Notes under the pieces: generated by a model
Seen by the model: only the letters and a program-made list of their open reading frames with translations
Database searches by the model: none
What the model was told of the DNA's origin: nothing
Part shown: positions 46,219-54,762 of the stretch, one piece after another
How positions within the stretch are numbered: the stretch's first letter is position 1
Layout: each line of letters opens with the position of its first letter
From: [Leptolyngbya] sp. PCC 7376
GTDB lineage: Bacteria; Cyanobacteriota; Cyanobacteriia; Cyanobacteriales; MRBY01
Assembly (NCBI RefSeq): GCF_000316605.1
Contig: NC_019683.1
Coordinates: forward strand, 4,386,036 to 4,450,035
Length of the DNA: 64,000 bases
Direction of reading: 5' to 3'
Program-made: the position numbers and the translations under genes

Positions 46219-46689
46219 TTATCTTGTTTTCAGTTCTGTATCCAACTCATGCAGATAAGGAGCAGCAAAACCGTCATAATGTTTTTTCTGTTCTACTGAT
46301 AAATCTTTCCAGCCTGTTACTTGACCTCGACAATTGTCAGCGCCACAAGCACATTGGAGAGGGAAATGTTCAATAATATAATTCCTCATCGCATAATCAA
46401 ATGTGATTTCTTCACCTACTGTGATATCCCGTCTAGCGACAAAATCATGAGCTCCTGATTCATTAAGTTTGACACCACAATTTGGGCCACAGGAGTGATT
46501 TACTTTAGGGATATCACCTGTATGTCGGGCAAATATACCTTTAGCAATCTGCGAGGCATGAGAGTCATTACTACTCAAAATTTCTTTGATCTTACCGACC
46601 ATGACAATCTCAGCAGTTTTAAAATGACGTAGGCTAAAAACTCCTTCATCCTTATTACCGACTGTTCTCAATTCATATCCGTTATGCAT
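46219..46689 (-). CDS. SET-domain protein with post-SET cysteines
   Basis: The 156-residue protein has GVFSLRHFKTAEIVMVG, the NHSxGPNC pseudoknot motif (KVNHSCGPNCGVKL), GEEITFDYAMRNY with the catalytic Tyr region, and a post-SET cysteine set CACGADNCRGQVTGWKDL. This is the arrangement of a full lysine methyltransferase SET plus post-SET zinc site, rare in bacteria. The second SET gene in this window (41408) lacks the cysteines. Its substrate is unknown; bacterial SET proteins may methylate ribosomal or host-like proteins. AT-rich flanks suggest transfer. Confidence 0.87.
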   Translation of the reverse strand: MHNGYELRTVGNKDEGVFSLRHFKTAEIVMVGKIKEILSSNDSHASQIAKGIFARHTGDIPKVNHSCGPNCGVKLNESGAHDFVARRDITVGEEITFDYAMRNYIIEHFPLQCACGADNCRGQVTGWKDLSVEQKKHYDGFAAPYLHELDTELKTR

Positions 46690-47189
46690 CTTTAGTTTTT
46701 CCCGAAAGTCAATGATAACAATATAATTTTTAATGCCGAAACAATGTTTATGACAAAGCGAATTAATTAATATAGGAATATCATGTACTCAGTATTTTCT
46801 GTCAGTAAAGCAATAAAATGTTGTTTTGTATAAAGACAAAGTTTTGGGAATTAGAAAATGCCTGATTATCTACCTTTTATATTAGTGTTATCTAAAAGTT
46901 CTATTCGTTATTTTTTGCATCAATATTTTCTGAAATAATCACACCAATATAATAAGTGATTAAACTATCAATAAATACGTGTGGATAATCATGGGGACAA
47001 GGTAGGTCGATCCATCAAAATCTCAACAGTGATCGCCATTTCTCTTACAGTATTGCTAGAGTATTATTTCACTGAATATTTTGAAATATGAGTTTTAAAG
47101 AGATTGAGTGATCGCCTAATCTCTAAACTTGCCGAGAACTAAATAATCGCCGATAAATGAGACTAGATACTGAGCTGGCGTGAATCACT
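46690..47189. other. AT-rich intergenic region
   Basis: No coding frame of interest was found in this 500-bp region between the SET gene and the DKNYY gene, which run in opposite directions. It is AT-rich, has two short GATCGCC half HIP1 sites (about 47035 and 47110), and should contain both promoters. No repeats or RNA gene were recognised. Confidence 0.4.
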
Positions 47190-47741
47190 ATGGGCAAGAT
47201 TCTGAGTAGGATGGGTCAACTTTATCTCTATGCTGCGTTGGCGATCGTCTTATTCCTTGCATTAGTACTAATTTGGTTCAAAAGTAATAGTGGCTACAAG
47301 GTTAGTGACGGCAAAGTCTATTTTCGAGCTTTTGACAATATGCAATGGCAGTTCAAATCAAAAGAAGTTCGAGGCGCAGACCCCAATACTATTCGGACTA
47401 TTCCGTGGAGTGGAGATCTGTATGGTTCAGACGGCAAAAGAGTATTTTTTGGCGAAGTACAGCTAACGAGTGCTGATCCTAAAAGTTTTGTGGTGGAGGA
47501 TTGGCGTCAAGAATTCAGTCGCGATGCCAACCAGATTTATTGGAAGTCAATACCAGTCACCGAAGATGTTGAACATTGGCAAATTTTGTCTCGGGGTTAT
47601 TCGAAAGATCGTGACAATGTTTACTACCTCAGAAATATTGTCGAAGGCGCAGACCCAGAATCATTTGTTGTCACAGGTGAAGTGACTAGCCATGCTGAGG
47701 ACAAAAATCACTCTTACAATATGGGTCGCCGGATTGACTGA
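47190..47741 (+). CDS. DKNYY-family membrane-anchored protein
   Basis: An amino-terminal membrane segment (LYLYAALAIVLFLALVLIWF) anchors a soluble part with repeated strand motifs of the DKNYY type: YKVSDGKVYFRAFD, GADPNTIRTI, FSRDANQIYWKS, YSKDRDNVYYLRN and GADPESFVV. DKNYY repeats occur in surface or periplasmic proteins of unknown role. The protein is 183 residues. It stands alone between AT-rich stretches and a gene fragment. Confidence 0.8.
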   Translation: MGKILSRMGQLYLYAALAIVLFLALVLIWFKSNSGYKVSDGKVYFRAFDNMQWQFKSKEVRGADPNTIRTIPWSGDLYGSDGKRVFFGEVQLTSADPKSFVVEDWRQEFSRDANQIYWKSIPVTEDVEHWQILSRGYSKDRDNVYYLRNIVEGADPESFVVTGEVTSHAEDKNHSYNMGRRID

Positions 47742-47814
47742 TATTTCAATTGCATTTCGCTGAAAATGATAAGCTGTCTCAATAGTCTTTGGATCGCTAT
47801 TCATCTGAAGTAAT

Positions 47815-47967
47815 TTATCCTACTTTGATGCTTTCAAAATAGGTTTGCCAGCTCATATGCTCTCGACCTGCCGCTTCTCGATAATGACTGGGATTATTAG
47901 ACTTGCCTTCTCGAATACCCTGATAAATCCCCGCAATTACAGTCCCTAAAAAATCGCCTAATTCAAC
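47815..47967 (-). pseudogene. 3' fragment of an unidentified gene, cut at an IS982-type end
   Basis: Reverse-strand reading runs ELGDFLGTVIAGIYQGIREG then SNNPSHYREAAGREHMSW and a stop at 47815-47817. It is fluent protein sequence with no start. Upstream it is cut exactly where an IS982-like end (ACGTGAGTTCGGGATAAG) begins. The 5' part is not found nearby. The family is unknown. Confidence 0.5.
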
Positions 47968-47983
47968 GTGAGTTCGGGATAAG
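47966..47983 (+). repeat. Solo IS982-type terminal repeat
   Basis: ACGTGAGTTCGGGATAAG matches the left ends of the two IS982 copies (ACGTGAGTTCGAGATAAG at copy 1, ACGTGAGTTCTGGATAAG at copy 2). No transposase follows in the next 150 bp. It is a remnant of a third copy. Confidence 0.7.
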
Positions 47984-48059
47984 AACAACAGGAAAAAAGT
48001 CTTTCCTAATCTGGGTTTGAGGCTTCTTGATTCTTTATTGAGCAGCGATTATTTTATGC

Positions 48060-48095
48060 AATATCGTATTGATTGAGCTCAATCAATACGATATT
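48060..48095. repeat. Perfect 36-bp palindrome
   Basis: AATATCGTATTGATTGAG is followed at once by its exact complement with no loop. It lies between the solo IS end and the second IS982 copy. It is not part of the IS982 sequence. It could be a terminator-like hairpin or the fused ends of a lost element. Confidence 0.8.
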
Positions 48096-48131
48096 TTCAA
48101 TTAGAATGTTTTGTTGCGAAATCAGTACATA

Positions 48132-49092
48132 ACGTGAGTTCTGGATAAGGAAAGAAAAGGAGAAAGCCCATATCGTGGAAGTTGTAACGAATCCACGGCT
48201 TTCTCCCATGTCCAGTCTAGAGGCTCTGTTTTGCCATGTTGATGATTTCTGCCAAGTCTTTGAACCCTTATGGCATCAAGCGTTACTCAGCTCTGGCAAA
48301 AAATACCGTCGCCGTCAGAGAAGCCTCAGTCTGAGTGAGGTGATGACTATTCTCATTGCTTTCCATCAATCTCACTATCGAAATTTCAAGCATTTCTATC
48401 TCATCAAGGTGAAATGCGATTGGCAACAAGAGTTTCCTCTAGCTGTGAGCTATCAACGCTTTGTGACATGGATACTTTCGAGCTTGATTCCTCTCTGTAC
48501 ATATCTGCGACGATGCTTCGGACAATACACTGGTATTAGCTTCATTGATGCCACCAGCATCAAGGTTTGCCATAATCGCCGTATCTCTCAACACCGTGTT
48601 TTTGAAGGTTGCGCGGCAAGGGGCAAGACTTCGGTGGGATGGTTCTTCGGCTTCAAACTACACCTGGTCATCAATGAGCGAGGAGAATTACTCAACGTCC
48701 AAGTGACGCCCGGAAATACCGATGACCGCCAACCTATAGTGGAGTTATGGCAAGACTTATGGGGTAAAGTCTTTGCCGATAAAGGCTATGTCTCACAATC
48801 TTTAGCCCAGCATCTTCAAGAGGAACATGAGGTGACCCTAATGGCTAAACCTCGTCGAAATATGAAGCATCATTTGATGGTTTATCAAAATAAACTTTTT
48901 GCTCGTAAGCGAGCTTTGATTGAAACAGTGATTGACCAACTGAAGAATATTTCTCAGATTGAGCATTCTCGCCATCGCAGTCCTGCCAATGTTTGTGTCA
49001 ACTTGCTGTTGTCTCATTGCCTACTGTCATCAGCCCAAGAAACCTTCTCTAAAACTTGATTAGAACCTTGATTCCTTATCCCGAACTCACGT
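48132..49092 (+). mobile_element. IS982-family insertion sequence, copy 2
   Basis: The 961-bp element is bounded by ACGTGAGTTCTGGATAAGG and CCTTATCCCGAACTCACGT. It is about 80 percent alike to copy 1 by eye. It carries a full-length transposase frame with a shifted end. Gene fragments lie on both sides. Confidence 0.87.
48208..49059 (+). CDS. IS982 transposase (C-terminus frameshifted)
   Basis: The DDE-type transposase starts MSSLEALFCHVDDFCQVFEP (ATG 48208; the frame opens at a GTG at 48175). Catalytic residues are in SFIDATSIKVC, VTPGNTDDRQ, FADKGYVSQ and KRALIETVIDQLKN. Compared with copy 1, two bases are missing near 49009 (TTGCTGTTGTCTC against TTGCTGTGTGGTCTC), so the end [17 protein letters not shown] is replaced by [16 protein letters not shown]. 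The catalytic domain is intact; the changed last 16-18 residues may reduce or abolish activity. Confidence 0.88.
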   Translation: MSSLEALFCHVDDFCQVFEPLWHQALLSSGKKYRRRQRSLSLSEVMTILIAFHQSHYRNFKHFYLIKVKCDWQQEFPLAVSYQRFVTWILSSLIPLCTYLRRCFGQYTGISFIDATSIKVCHNRRISQHRVFEGCAARGKTSVGWFFGFKLHLVINERGELLNVQVTPGNTDDRQPIVELWQDLWGKVFADKGYVSQSLAQHLQEEHEVTLMAKPRRNMKHHLMVYQNKLFARKRALIETVIDQLKNISQIEHSRHRSPANVCVNLLLSHCLLSSAQETFSKT

Positions 49093-49165
49093 GTAATAGC
49101 ATTCCCGATTGTCTGGAAGGTTGTGATTTTGACTTCTGTGATTGTAGTGGTTATGACTGCGGTTA
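49093..49165 (+). pseudogene. Cysteine-rich 3' gene fragment beside the IS982 end
   Basis: Read in the forward direction the sequence gives NSIPDCLEGCDFDFCDCSGY then DCG and a TAG at 49163-49165. The pattern of alternating Cys and Asp looks like the tail of a cyanobacterial cysteine-rich protein cut by the insertion. The rest is not on the other side of the element. Confidence 0.45.
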
Positions 49166-49175
49166 GGCGATCGCC

Positions 49176-49997
49176 CTAAAAAGAGAGGGGCGCAAGAGTA
49201 TCAATTAAAATTGCGGTTTTTAGAGATTTGCCGATGTGATATTCACTGTAATCTCGCAATAATCGCTCCAATCGTAACCAAGCCGTTTCTAAAGGAAATA
49301 CGGTTTTACGTTCTGACCATGATGCAAAATCTGGCAGAGTTGCAGCGGCGAGACATTGCAATAAATCCAATTCGAGTGCTGTTAATCGTTGATCGAGCTT
49401 CACACTAGTGGGTCGTTGATCGAGTTTGAGAATACCACCAAGATTATGGCTGAAACCTGTTCGCCACCGAGGGTCTGTGAAGTTTGCCTCCACAACATCT
49501 TGGGTTACATTGCAGCGTTGGGTCTGGGGGGCAAGCCCGGCGATCGCCAGCAAATGAAAAATCGCTTGGGTAAGATGTGCCACAATTTCTGTAACCCGAT
49601 TTTCTGTCGTAACCTCTAACTTCTCCAAACGCTGTAAGTGCTCCAGCAACAGATTATAGAGTTCTGCTTGATACAAATCGCTCGCGCCCAAATAACCAAC
49701 CAGTTCTGCTAAATATTGTCCGGCGGCCAACTTCGCAAAATCCTTACTTAAGCCAGCATGGGATGTTAGCGTTTCTGCTTGGCTTACTCGATTTAGCGAT
49801 CGCCCCTTAACTAACAAAAAATCGTTGACCACTAAAAGTTCAGTGCGTCCCCGCAGCTGCGAACGATGCTTTCGCGCACTCGGCACCACGGCTTTTAGCA
49901 ATCCCAATTCGGGGGACAAAATAGTGACAAGACGATCCGATTCCCCAAAAGGAAAACCTTTAATCACAATGCCAGTCACCTTAAAGGGAGTTGCCAT
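49176..49997 (-). CDS. recO: DNA repair protein RecO
   Basis: RecO helps RecF and RecR load RecA on single-stranded DNA covered by SSB. The amino-terminal OB fold is seen in TGIVIKGFPFGESDRLVTIL and LRGRTELLVVNDFLLVKGRS; the helical carboxy-terminal part contains AAGQYLAELVGYLG and ALELDLLQCLAAATLPD. No zinc-finger cysteines are visible, which is normal for this group. The length of 273 residues fits. It follows deoC by two bases, so translation of the two is likely coupled. Confidence 0.93.
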   Translation of the reverse strand: MATPFKVTGIVIKGFPFGESDRLVTILSPELGLLKAVVPSARKHRSQLRGRTELLVVNDFLLVKGRSLNRVSQAETLTSHAGLSKDFAKLAAGQYLAELVGYLGASDLYQAELYNLLLEHLQRLEKLEVTTENRVTEIVAHLTQAIFHLLAIAGLAPQTQRCNVTQDVVEANFTDPRWRTGFSHNLGGILKLDQRPTSVKLDQRLTALELDLLQCLAAATLPDFASWSERKTVFPLETAWLRLERLLRDYSEYHIGKSLKTAILIDTLAPLSF

Positions 49998-49999
49998 AC

Positions 50000-50674
50000 C
50001 TAGTCCGCCATCGCTTCCCGCTCTTCCATAATTTTTACGCCACGGGATGTGCCTAAACGAGTCGCTCCTGCCTGGACGAGGGCGATCGCCTGTGTGGCAG
50101 TTTTGATCCCACCAGCCGCTTTAATGCCGATACGACCCTTTGTAATACTGTACAAAAGCTCAACATCCTCAACTGTTGCGCCACCGAACCAACCCGTTGA
50201 CGTTTTAAGATAATCAGCCCCTGCATCTAAACAGATTTCCGCCGCCAAACATTTTTCATCATCTGTCAGCAAACCAGTCTCTAAAATCACCTTTACTACG
50301 GCATTTGTTGTCTCACGGATCTGAGCCACTTCTTTATAAATACCATCAGAGTTACCCATCTTGAGTAATCCGAGACTCATCACGACGTCAAGCTCTGTTG
50401 CGCCATTGTCCACAGCCTCTTGGGCTTCATAGAGTTTGGAGGCAGCGGTGTGGGCACCTGATGGAAAGCCAATGACAGTACAAACATTGGTACGACTTTT
50501 ATGCAATGCTTCCTCTGCGACGCGAACCATATTCGGATAAATACAAACACAAGGAAAACGCCATTGATCCGCCGCTTGGCAATAGTGTTTGACTTGCTCT
50601 ACAGTTGCTGCGGGATGCAGCATAGAATGCTCAATGTAGCGAGAAAGGTCAATGTCATACTCGGGAATAGCCAT
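50000..50674 (-). CDS. deoC: Deoxyribose-phosphate aldolase
   Basis: The TIM-barrel class I aldolase splits 2-deoxyribose-5-phosphate to glyceraldehyde-3-phosphate and acetaldehyde in deoxynucleoside breakdown. Seen: IEHSMLHPAATVEQV, VCTVIGFPSGAH, LDVVMSLGLLKMG, VKVILETGLL, the Schiff-base lysine in GADYLKTSTGWF and the second lysine region IGIKAAGGIKT. Length 224 is normal. It is first in a deoC-recO unit, with a 2-bp gap. Confidence 0.95.
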   Translation of the reverse strand: MAIPEYDIDLSRYIEHSMLHPAATVEQVKHYCQAADQWRFPCVCIYPNMVRVAEEALHKSRTNVCTVIGFPSGAHTAASKLYEAQEAVDNGATELDVVMSLGLLKMGNSDGIYKEVAQIRETTNAVVKVILETGLLTDDEKCLAAEICLDAGADYLKTSTGWFGGATVEDVELLYSITKGRIGIKAAGGIKTATQAIALVQAGATRLGTSRGVKIMEEREAMAD

Positions 50675-50782
50675 AATGGGTCGATAACGGACTACTCTAA
50701 TTTTGACAGATTACCGAAAAACCTTGCGCTCACTGATTAAAACGTTTTTATCTGCAAAGAAATGTTGTGATCAGCCAGTCAT

Positions 50783-50811
50783 TAAAAAGCCTCCGCAACG
50801 GTAGCAGAGGA
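50783..50811 (-). terminator. Intrinsic terminator after the petN unit
   Basis: On the reverse strand CCTCTGC pairs with GCGGAGG (one G-U pair) around a 7-base loop, with an outer AGCC/GGCT pair possible, and TTTTTAAT follows. It lies about 60 bp after the stop of the small gene at 50871. Confidence 0.75.
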
Positions 50812-50870
50812 CTTCAGGCTAAAAAATACAATTATTTTTAGCGGTTAAAGCACTAATTCTAGATTAATGA

Positions 50871-51005
50871 TTATCCACGTCGATCTCGCTCTTGACGACG
50901 GCGATCGCGCCATTCAACAAAAGTGAGGTAGGAGATACCACCACTCACAAGGAGCAGGAGAACGAGTGCTCCGAGAAAAAGAGAATTTAAAAAATACGTT
51001 TCCAC
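50871..51005 (-). CDS. 44-residue single-pass membrane protein next to petN
   Basis: This short gene starts at a GTG at 51005, 18 bp after the petN stop, and encodes VETYFLNSLFLGALVLLLLV, then SGGISYLTFVEW and an Arg-rich tail (RDRRRQERDRRG). It has one membrane segment and a strongly basic cytoplasmic end. Such small proteins are typical subunits of thylakoid complexes; size and shape recall NdhP of the NDH-1 complex, but I cannot confirm that from memory. Cotranscription with petN is likely because a terminator follows only downstream. Confidence 0.65.
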   Translation of the reverse strand: METYFLNSLFLGALVLLLLVSGGISYLTFVEWRDRRRQERDRRG

Positions 51006-51023
51006 AACTTTTTGAAAGGTTTT

Positions 51024-51113
51024 TTAGAAACCGTTTCTTGCCCAAACAACCATCGCGATCGACCAAGCAAAAAGAGCGAGCATTGCGCCCCAGCCTAGAG
51101 AGAGAACATCCAT
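51024..51113 (-). CDS. petN: Cytochrome b6-f complex subunit PetN
   Basis: The 29-residue product MDVLSLGWGAMLALFAWSIA followed by MVVWARNGF has the full PetN signature (LGW near the start, FxWSIxMVVWxRNGF at the end). PetN is subunit 8 of the b6-f complex, a single membrane helix needed for complex stability in photosynthetic electron transport. The gene is too short for most ORF callers. It is followed by the 44-residue membrane protein gene. Confidence 0.95.
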   Translation of the reverse strand: MDVLSLGWGAMLALFAWSIAMVVWARNGF

Positions 51114-51225
51114 ATGTCTAAATTATGCTGAATTTTTATCAAGTTATCCCCAACATAATATCGTGAAAGCCGACCCTAGGTGAATGCTCTATCAGAACTT
51201 CTTTCAGATGACTACATTTCATACA

Positions 51226-51254
51226 AAAGCCCCTCACATCATGTGAGAGGCTTA
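51226..51254 (-). terminator. Intrinsic terminator after infB
   Basis: On the reverse strand AGCCTCTCACAT pairs with ATGTGAGGGGCT, with a very short loop, and TTTTG follows. It is about 50 bp after the infB stop and before petN, so it separates the two units. Confidence 0.8.
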
Positions 51255-51300
51255 AAGCTAATTATTTAGTTATTTAGTTCGTTACATTGGCGATCGCCGT

Positions 51301-54240
51301 TTAGCTTTTGCGGCCAGCCAAAGTCCGTTGCTTAAACACCATTTCAAAGGCTTCAATAATGTCGCCCTCTTTCCAAGTGCTAAATTTATCGACGCCGATA
51401 CCACATTCGTAGCCGGAGTTCACTTCACGAACGTCTTCCTTCACCCGTTTGAGAGAATCGAGAGGACCTTCATAAACCACAACACTGCCACGATTGACGC
51501 GCACCATCCGGTTCCGAACGACTTTACCTGACTGGACATAACAACCAGCCACGGAGCCACGACCCACAGGGAAGACTGCCCGCACTTCGGCTTTGCCGAG
51601 ATGCTCTTCGACCTCTTCGGGATCGAGGAGACCTTCCATTGCCCCTTGAATTTCTTCGAGGAAACGGTAGATGACGTTGTATTCACGAATGTCAACGCCT
51701 TCCTGTTCCGCAGCTTGTCGCGCACCGGGAGCAAGGGTTGTATTAAAGCCAATAATGACGGCTCCACTCGCTGCAGCTAGGTCAACATCAGTTTCACTAA
51801 TTTCACCAGGAGCAGAAAGCAAGACGCGAATTTGCACTTCGTCTTGAGGGAGCTGTTGTAGTGATCCCAAGATCGCTTCCACAGAACCCTGTACATCGGC
51901 CTTGAGAATCAGGTTCAATTCCTTGAGCTCGCCTTCTTCTGCTTGAGCAGAAAGACTACTTAAGCTCACACGACGAGAAGACATTGCTTGCTGAAGTCGA
52001 GTCTGACGGTTGCCTTCCGCGCGCTGCTCGGCGATCGCCCGTGCTTCTTTCTCACCAGAATAGACATCAAACTCATCACCGGCAGCAGGAACCTCATTGA
52101 GACCGAGAATTTCCACTGCAAATGATGGTGTTGCTGCTTCTACATGATCACCACGGTCGTCAATCATGGCACGGATTTTACCCATGACAGAACCCGCCAC
52201 GATGACATCACCAACGCGTAACGTACCGTTTTGGATAAGTAACGAAGCTACTGGACCACGGGCACGGTCGAGGTGTGCCTCAATAACAGTACCCTTCGCT
52301 AGACGATCTGGGTTTGCCGATAGCTCCTCAATTTCAGAAACGAGCTGCAACATTTCCAGCAATGTATCAAGGTTCTCACCTGTTAAAGCACTAACAGGAA
52401 CCATAATGGTTTCGCCACCCCACTCTTCAGGAAGAAGACCTTGTTCAGAAAGCTCTTGCTTCACGCGATCAGGCTCAGCTGTGGCTTTATCCATCTTGTT
52501 AATCGCAACAACGATGGGAACTTGGGCTGCTTGGGCGTGTTTAATTGCTTCAAGCGTTTGGGGACGTACACCATCATCAGCCGCTACAACGAGAACAGCA
52601 ATATCTGTGACCCTTGCACCCCGCGCTCGCATTGCGGTAAACGCTTCGTGACCCGGTGTATCTAGGAAGACAATCTGGGAAGGTTTGCCGTTGTGCTCAA
52701 CATCAACATGATATGCACCAATATGTTGCGTAATACCACCTGCTTCGCCCTGTACAACTTTAGTTTCACGGATAGAGTCAAGGAGAGTCGTTTTACCGTG
52801 GTCAACGTGACCCATGATTGTTACGACAGGTGGACGGTTCTGGAGATTATCAAGGTCATCGACATCCAACATCTCAGTGGACTTCGTTGCCTCGGATGTT
52901 TCCTCCGGCGCGTTAACAGTTACTTCAAACTCTTCTGCGACCATTTGAGCGGTGTCATAGTCGAGAGTTTGGGTGATATTAATCGCGATCCCCTTCGTAA
53001 AGAGACGACGAATAATATCTGTCTCGGAAATATGTAGCGCCTCTGCCATTTCCCTGAGGGTCATGGTCTCTGTGAGCGTGATTTCCTCTGGAGGTGCCTG
53101 GACTTCAGGGCGATCACGCTTCTGATTTTTTTGCTGAGATGACGAGTTCGACCCACCACCTTTCTTGGTACTTGGTTTACGAGGCTTAGAAGTTGGTGGC
53201 TTACTTGCCGTTGTCTTCTTCGGTCTCGGAGGACGAGCAATGGAAAGACTAACGGGTGTTGCTTCCTTCTCACTACCTAGAGCTGTTTCTAACTCATCAT
53301 CATCATCATCAATGACAACAGGACGACGCTTGAGTTTGGAATTTTTATTCTTCTGAGCTGCCCGTTGCTCTTCTTCTTCCTCTTCCCACTTCTTGCGCTT
53401 ACTGCTGCTGGGCTTAGTACCTAGAGACTTCTTCGGTTTAGGCTGAGGACGCTTGGGAGGTGCAAGGAGTGTTTCAGTTGAAGCTGCATCATCGCCTGCT
53501 TCCGAATCAGCACTGATTGTTTCTAGTTCGGGCTCCGCTTCTTTGGGCTTTTTGGCATTACGACTGACAGTACCAACAATCTGAGGCTTCGGCCTTAATT
53601 GTGGGCCACCTTTACTCGGTTTTGCATTGCCATCAGCTTTTTTCGCAACTTGTTGCTTGCCATCGGGGCGGGAATTAGATGTTGCGGGCTTGGATGCTGT
53701 TTTTTTACTGGGGCGCGAAGGGGGAGAAACCAATTTGGGTTTAACCACATTTTGTTTCGCTGGTGTTTTTGCTGGTTCTTGCTCTGCAACTTCTGCTGCA
53801 TTAGTCTCAGTTGGTGCGGATGTTGGAGCAGATACAATCTTTTGCACTGCTTTCGGAGCTGTGGTCTTACTGCCACGATTTGGCGGAGACTGTAGCCTCG
53901 GTCGTTCTAATTTACGCCCAGTTGATTGTGGGGAATCATTACTTGGGCTGGGAGCACTTGCTACGTTGTCAGCGGGCGCACTCTGAGTACTTTTAGGACT
54001 GGACTGGACGGCTAAAATCTCTTGTTTCTTCTTTTTCGGACGCTGGGGCTTCGGCTTATTTGCAACTTTAGGTGTAGCGGTTGTTGCATTAGCACGAATT
54101 TGTTCAGCTTCGGCTTCTGTAATAGTGCTGCTATGGCTTTTTGCCGCAATTGAAAGATTCTCGCAGATTTCCAAAATATCTTTATTTTCGAGATTTAGCT
54201 CCTTTGAGAGTTCGTAAATTCTAACTTTGCCGTTATTCAT
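51301..54240 (-). CDS. infB: Translation initiation factor IF-2
   Basis: IF-2 is the GTPase that delivers initiator tRNA to the ribosome. The 979-residue protein has an amino-terminal IF2-N domain ([20 protein letters not shown]), a long Lys/Pro/Ser-rich low-complexity region (about 60-390), a second IF2-N ([19 protein letters not shown]), the G domain with [36 protein letters not shown] and VAINKMDK, and the carboxy-terminal barrels ending [15 protein letters not shown]. The long linker is typical of cyanobacteria. It is last in the rimP-nusA-ylxR-infB unit, and a terminator follows. Confidence 0.97.
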   Translation of the reverse strand: MNNGKVRIYELSKELNLENKDILEICENLSIAAKSHSSTITEAEAEQIRANATTATPKVANKPKPQRPKKKKQEILAVQSSPKSTQSAPADNVASAPSPSNDSPQSTGRKLERPRLQSPPNRGSKTTAPKAVQKIVSAPTSAPTETNAAEVAEQEPAKTPAKQNVVKPKLVSPPSRPSKKTASKPATSNSRPDGKQQVAKKADGNAKPSKGGPQLRPKPQIVGTVSRNAKKPKEAEPELETISADSEAGDDAASTETLLAPPKRPQPKPKKSLGTKPSSSKRKKWEEEEEEQRAAQKNKNSKLKRRPVVIDDDDDELETALGSEKEATPVSLSIARPPRPKKTTASKPPTSKPRKPSTKKGGGSNSSSQQKNQKRDRPEVQAPPEEITLTETMTLREMAEALHISETDIIRRLFTKGIAINITQTLDYDTAQMVAEEFEVTVNAPEETSEATKSTEMLDVDDLDNLQNRPPVVTIMGHVDHGKTTLLDSIRETKVVQGEAGGITQHIGAYHVDVEHNGKPSQIVFLDTPGHEAFTAMRARGARVTDIAVLVVAADDGVRPQTLEAIKHAQAAQVPIVVAINKMDKATAEPDRVKQELSEQGLLPEEWGGETIMVPVSALTGENLDTLLEMLQLVSEIEELSANPDRLAKGTVIEAHLDRARGPVASLLIQNGTLRVGDVIVAGSVMGKIRAMIDDRGDHVEAATPSFAVEILGLNEVPAAGDEFDVYSGEKEARAIAEQRAEGNRQTRLQQAMSSRRVSLSSLSAQAEEGELKELNLILKADVQGSVEAILGSLQQLPQDEVQIRVLLSAPGEISETDVDLAAASGAVIIGFNTTLAPGARQAAEQEGVDIREYNVIYRFLEEIQGAMEGLLDPEEVEEHLGKAEVRAVFPVGRGSVAGCYVQSGKVVRNRMVRVNRGSVVVYEGPLDSLKRVKEDVREVNSGYECGIGVDKFSTWKEGDIIEAFEMVFKQRTLAGRKS

Positions 54241-54462
54241 TCAATAATGTCCTTTCCTGAGTCTATAGGTGTGTTTTTTGTGTAGTTGTTGCTGTAAGGG
54301 GGTTGGGTTGGGGGGGGTTAGTAAAGGAATGTTCTATCCTCCTGGGTTGTTGTCGAAATCATGTTTTTTCGTGCTCGATAGTGGATTAATGAATGTTTTT
54401 TAGATTAAGAACTTGGGATTAGAAAACGTTTTAGAGAATAACTGAAGACCATGAGGTTCGTG

Positions 54463-54711
54463 TTAATGAAGTCTTGATGTTAGTTGCTGATAAATTTCAG
54501 AGGGTATTTGCTTTCTGAGCGATCGCCCGAGACGATTTTTACGTTGGGCAATGGTCAAGCAGTCAGGGGTCGGACAAAGATAAGCTGAGCGCCCCATACC
54601 TTCATCCAATTGTACCGCCTGGGATGGATAGACTCTAACGACTCGCCAAAAATATTCTTTGGGGGCTAGCTTGCGACAGGCAACGCAGCGGCGGTGATTC
54701 GTCTTAACCAT
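54463..54711 (-). CDS. YlxR/RnpM RNA-binding protein
   Basis: The 82-residue DUF448 protein has the signature HRRCVACRKLAPKEYFWRVV near the start and GMGRSAYLCPTPDCL in the middle. In Bacillus, YlxR (RnpM) binds the RNase P RNA and modulates its activity. The gene lies between nusA and infB, its conserved position. Two CxxC-like sites are visible but the pairing is not certain to bind zinc. Confidence 0.92.
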   Translation of the reverse strand: MVKTNHRRCVACRKLAPKEYFWRVVRVYPSQAVQLDEGMGRSAYLCPTPDCLTIAQRKNRLGRSLRKQIPSEIYQQLTSRLH

Positions 54712-54762
54712 CTGGCTTTTTCAATAAAGGGCGATCGCCCAAGAAACACATTAAGTGTCATC

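Noticed and set aside
53599-53986. Forward-strand open frames opposite the infB linker
   Set aside because: They arise from the biased codons of the Lys/Pro/Ser-rich IF-2 linker; their Cys- and Gly-rich sequence is an antisense artefact.
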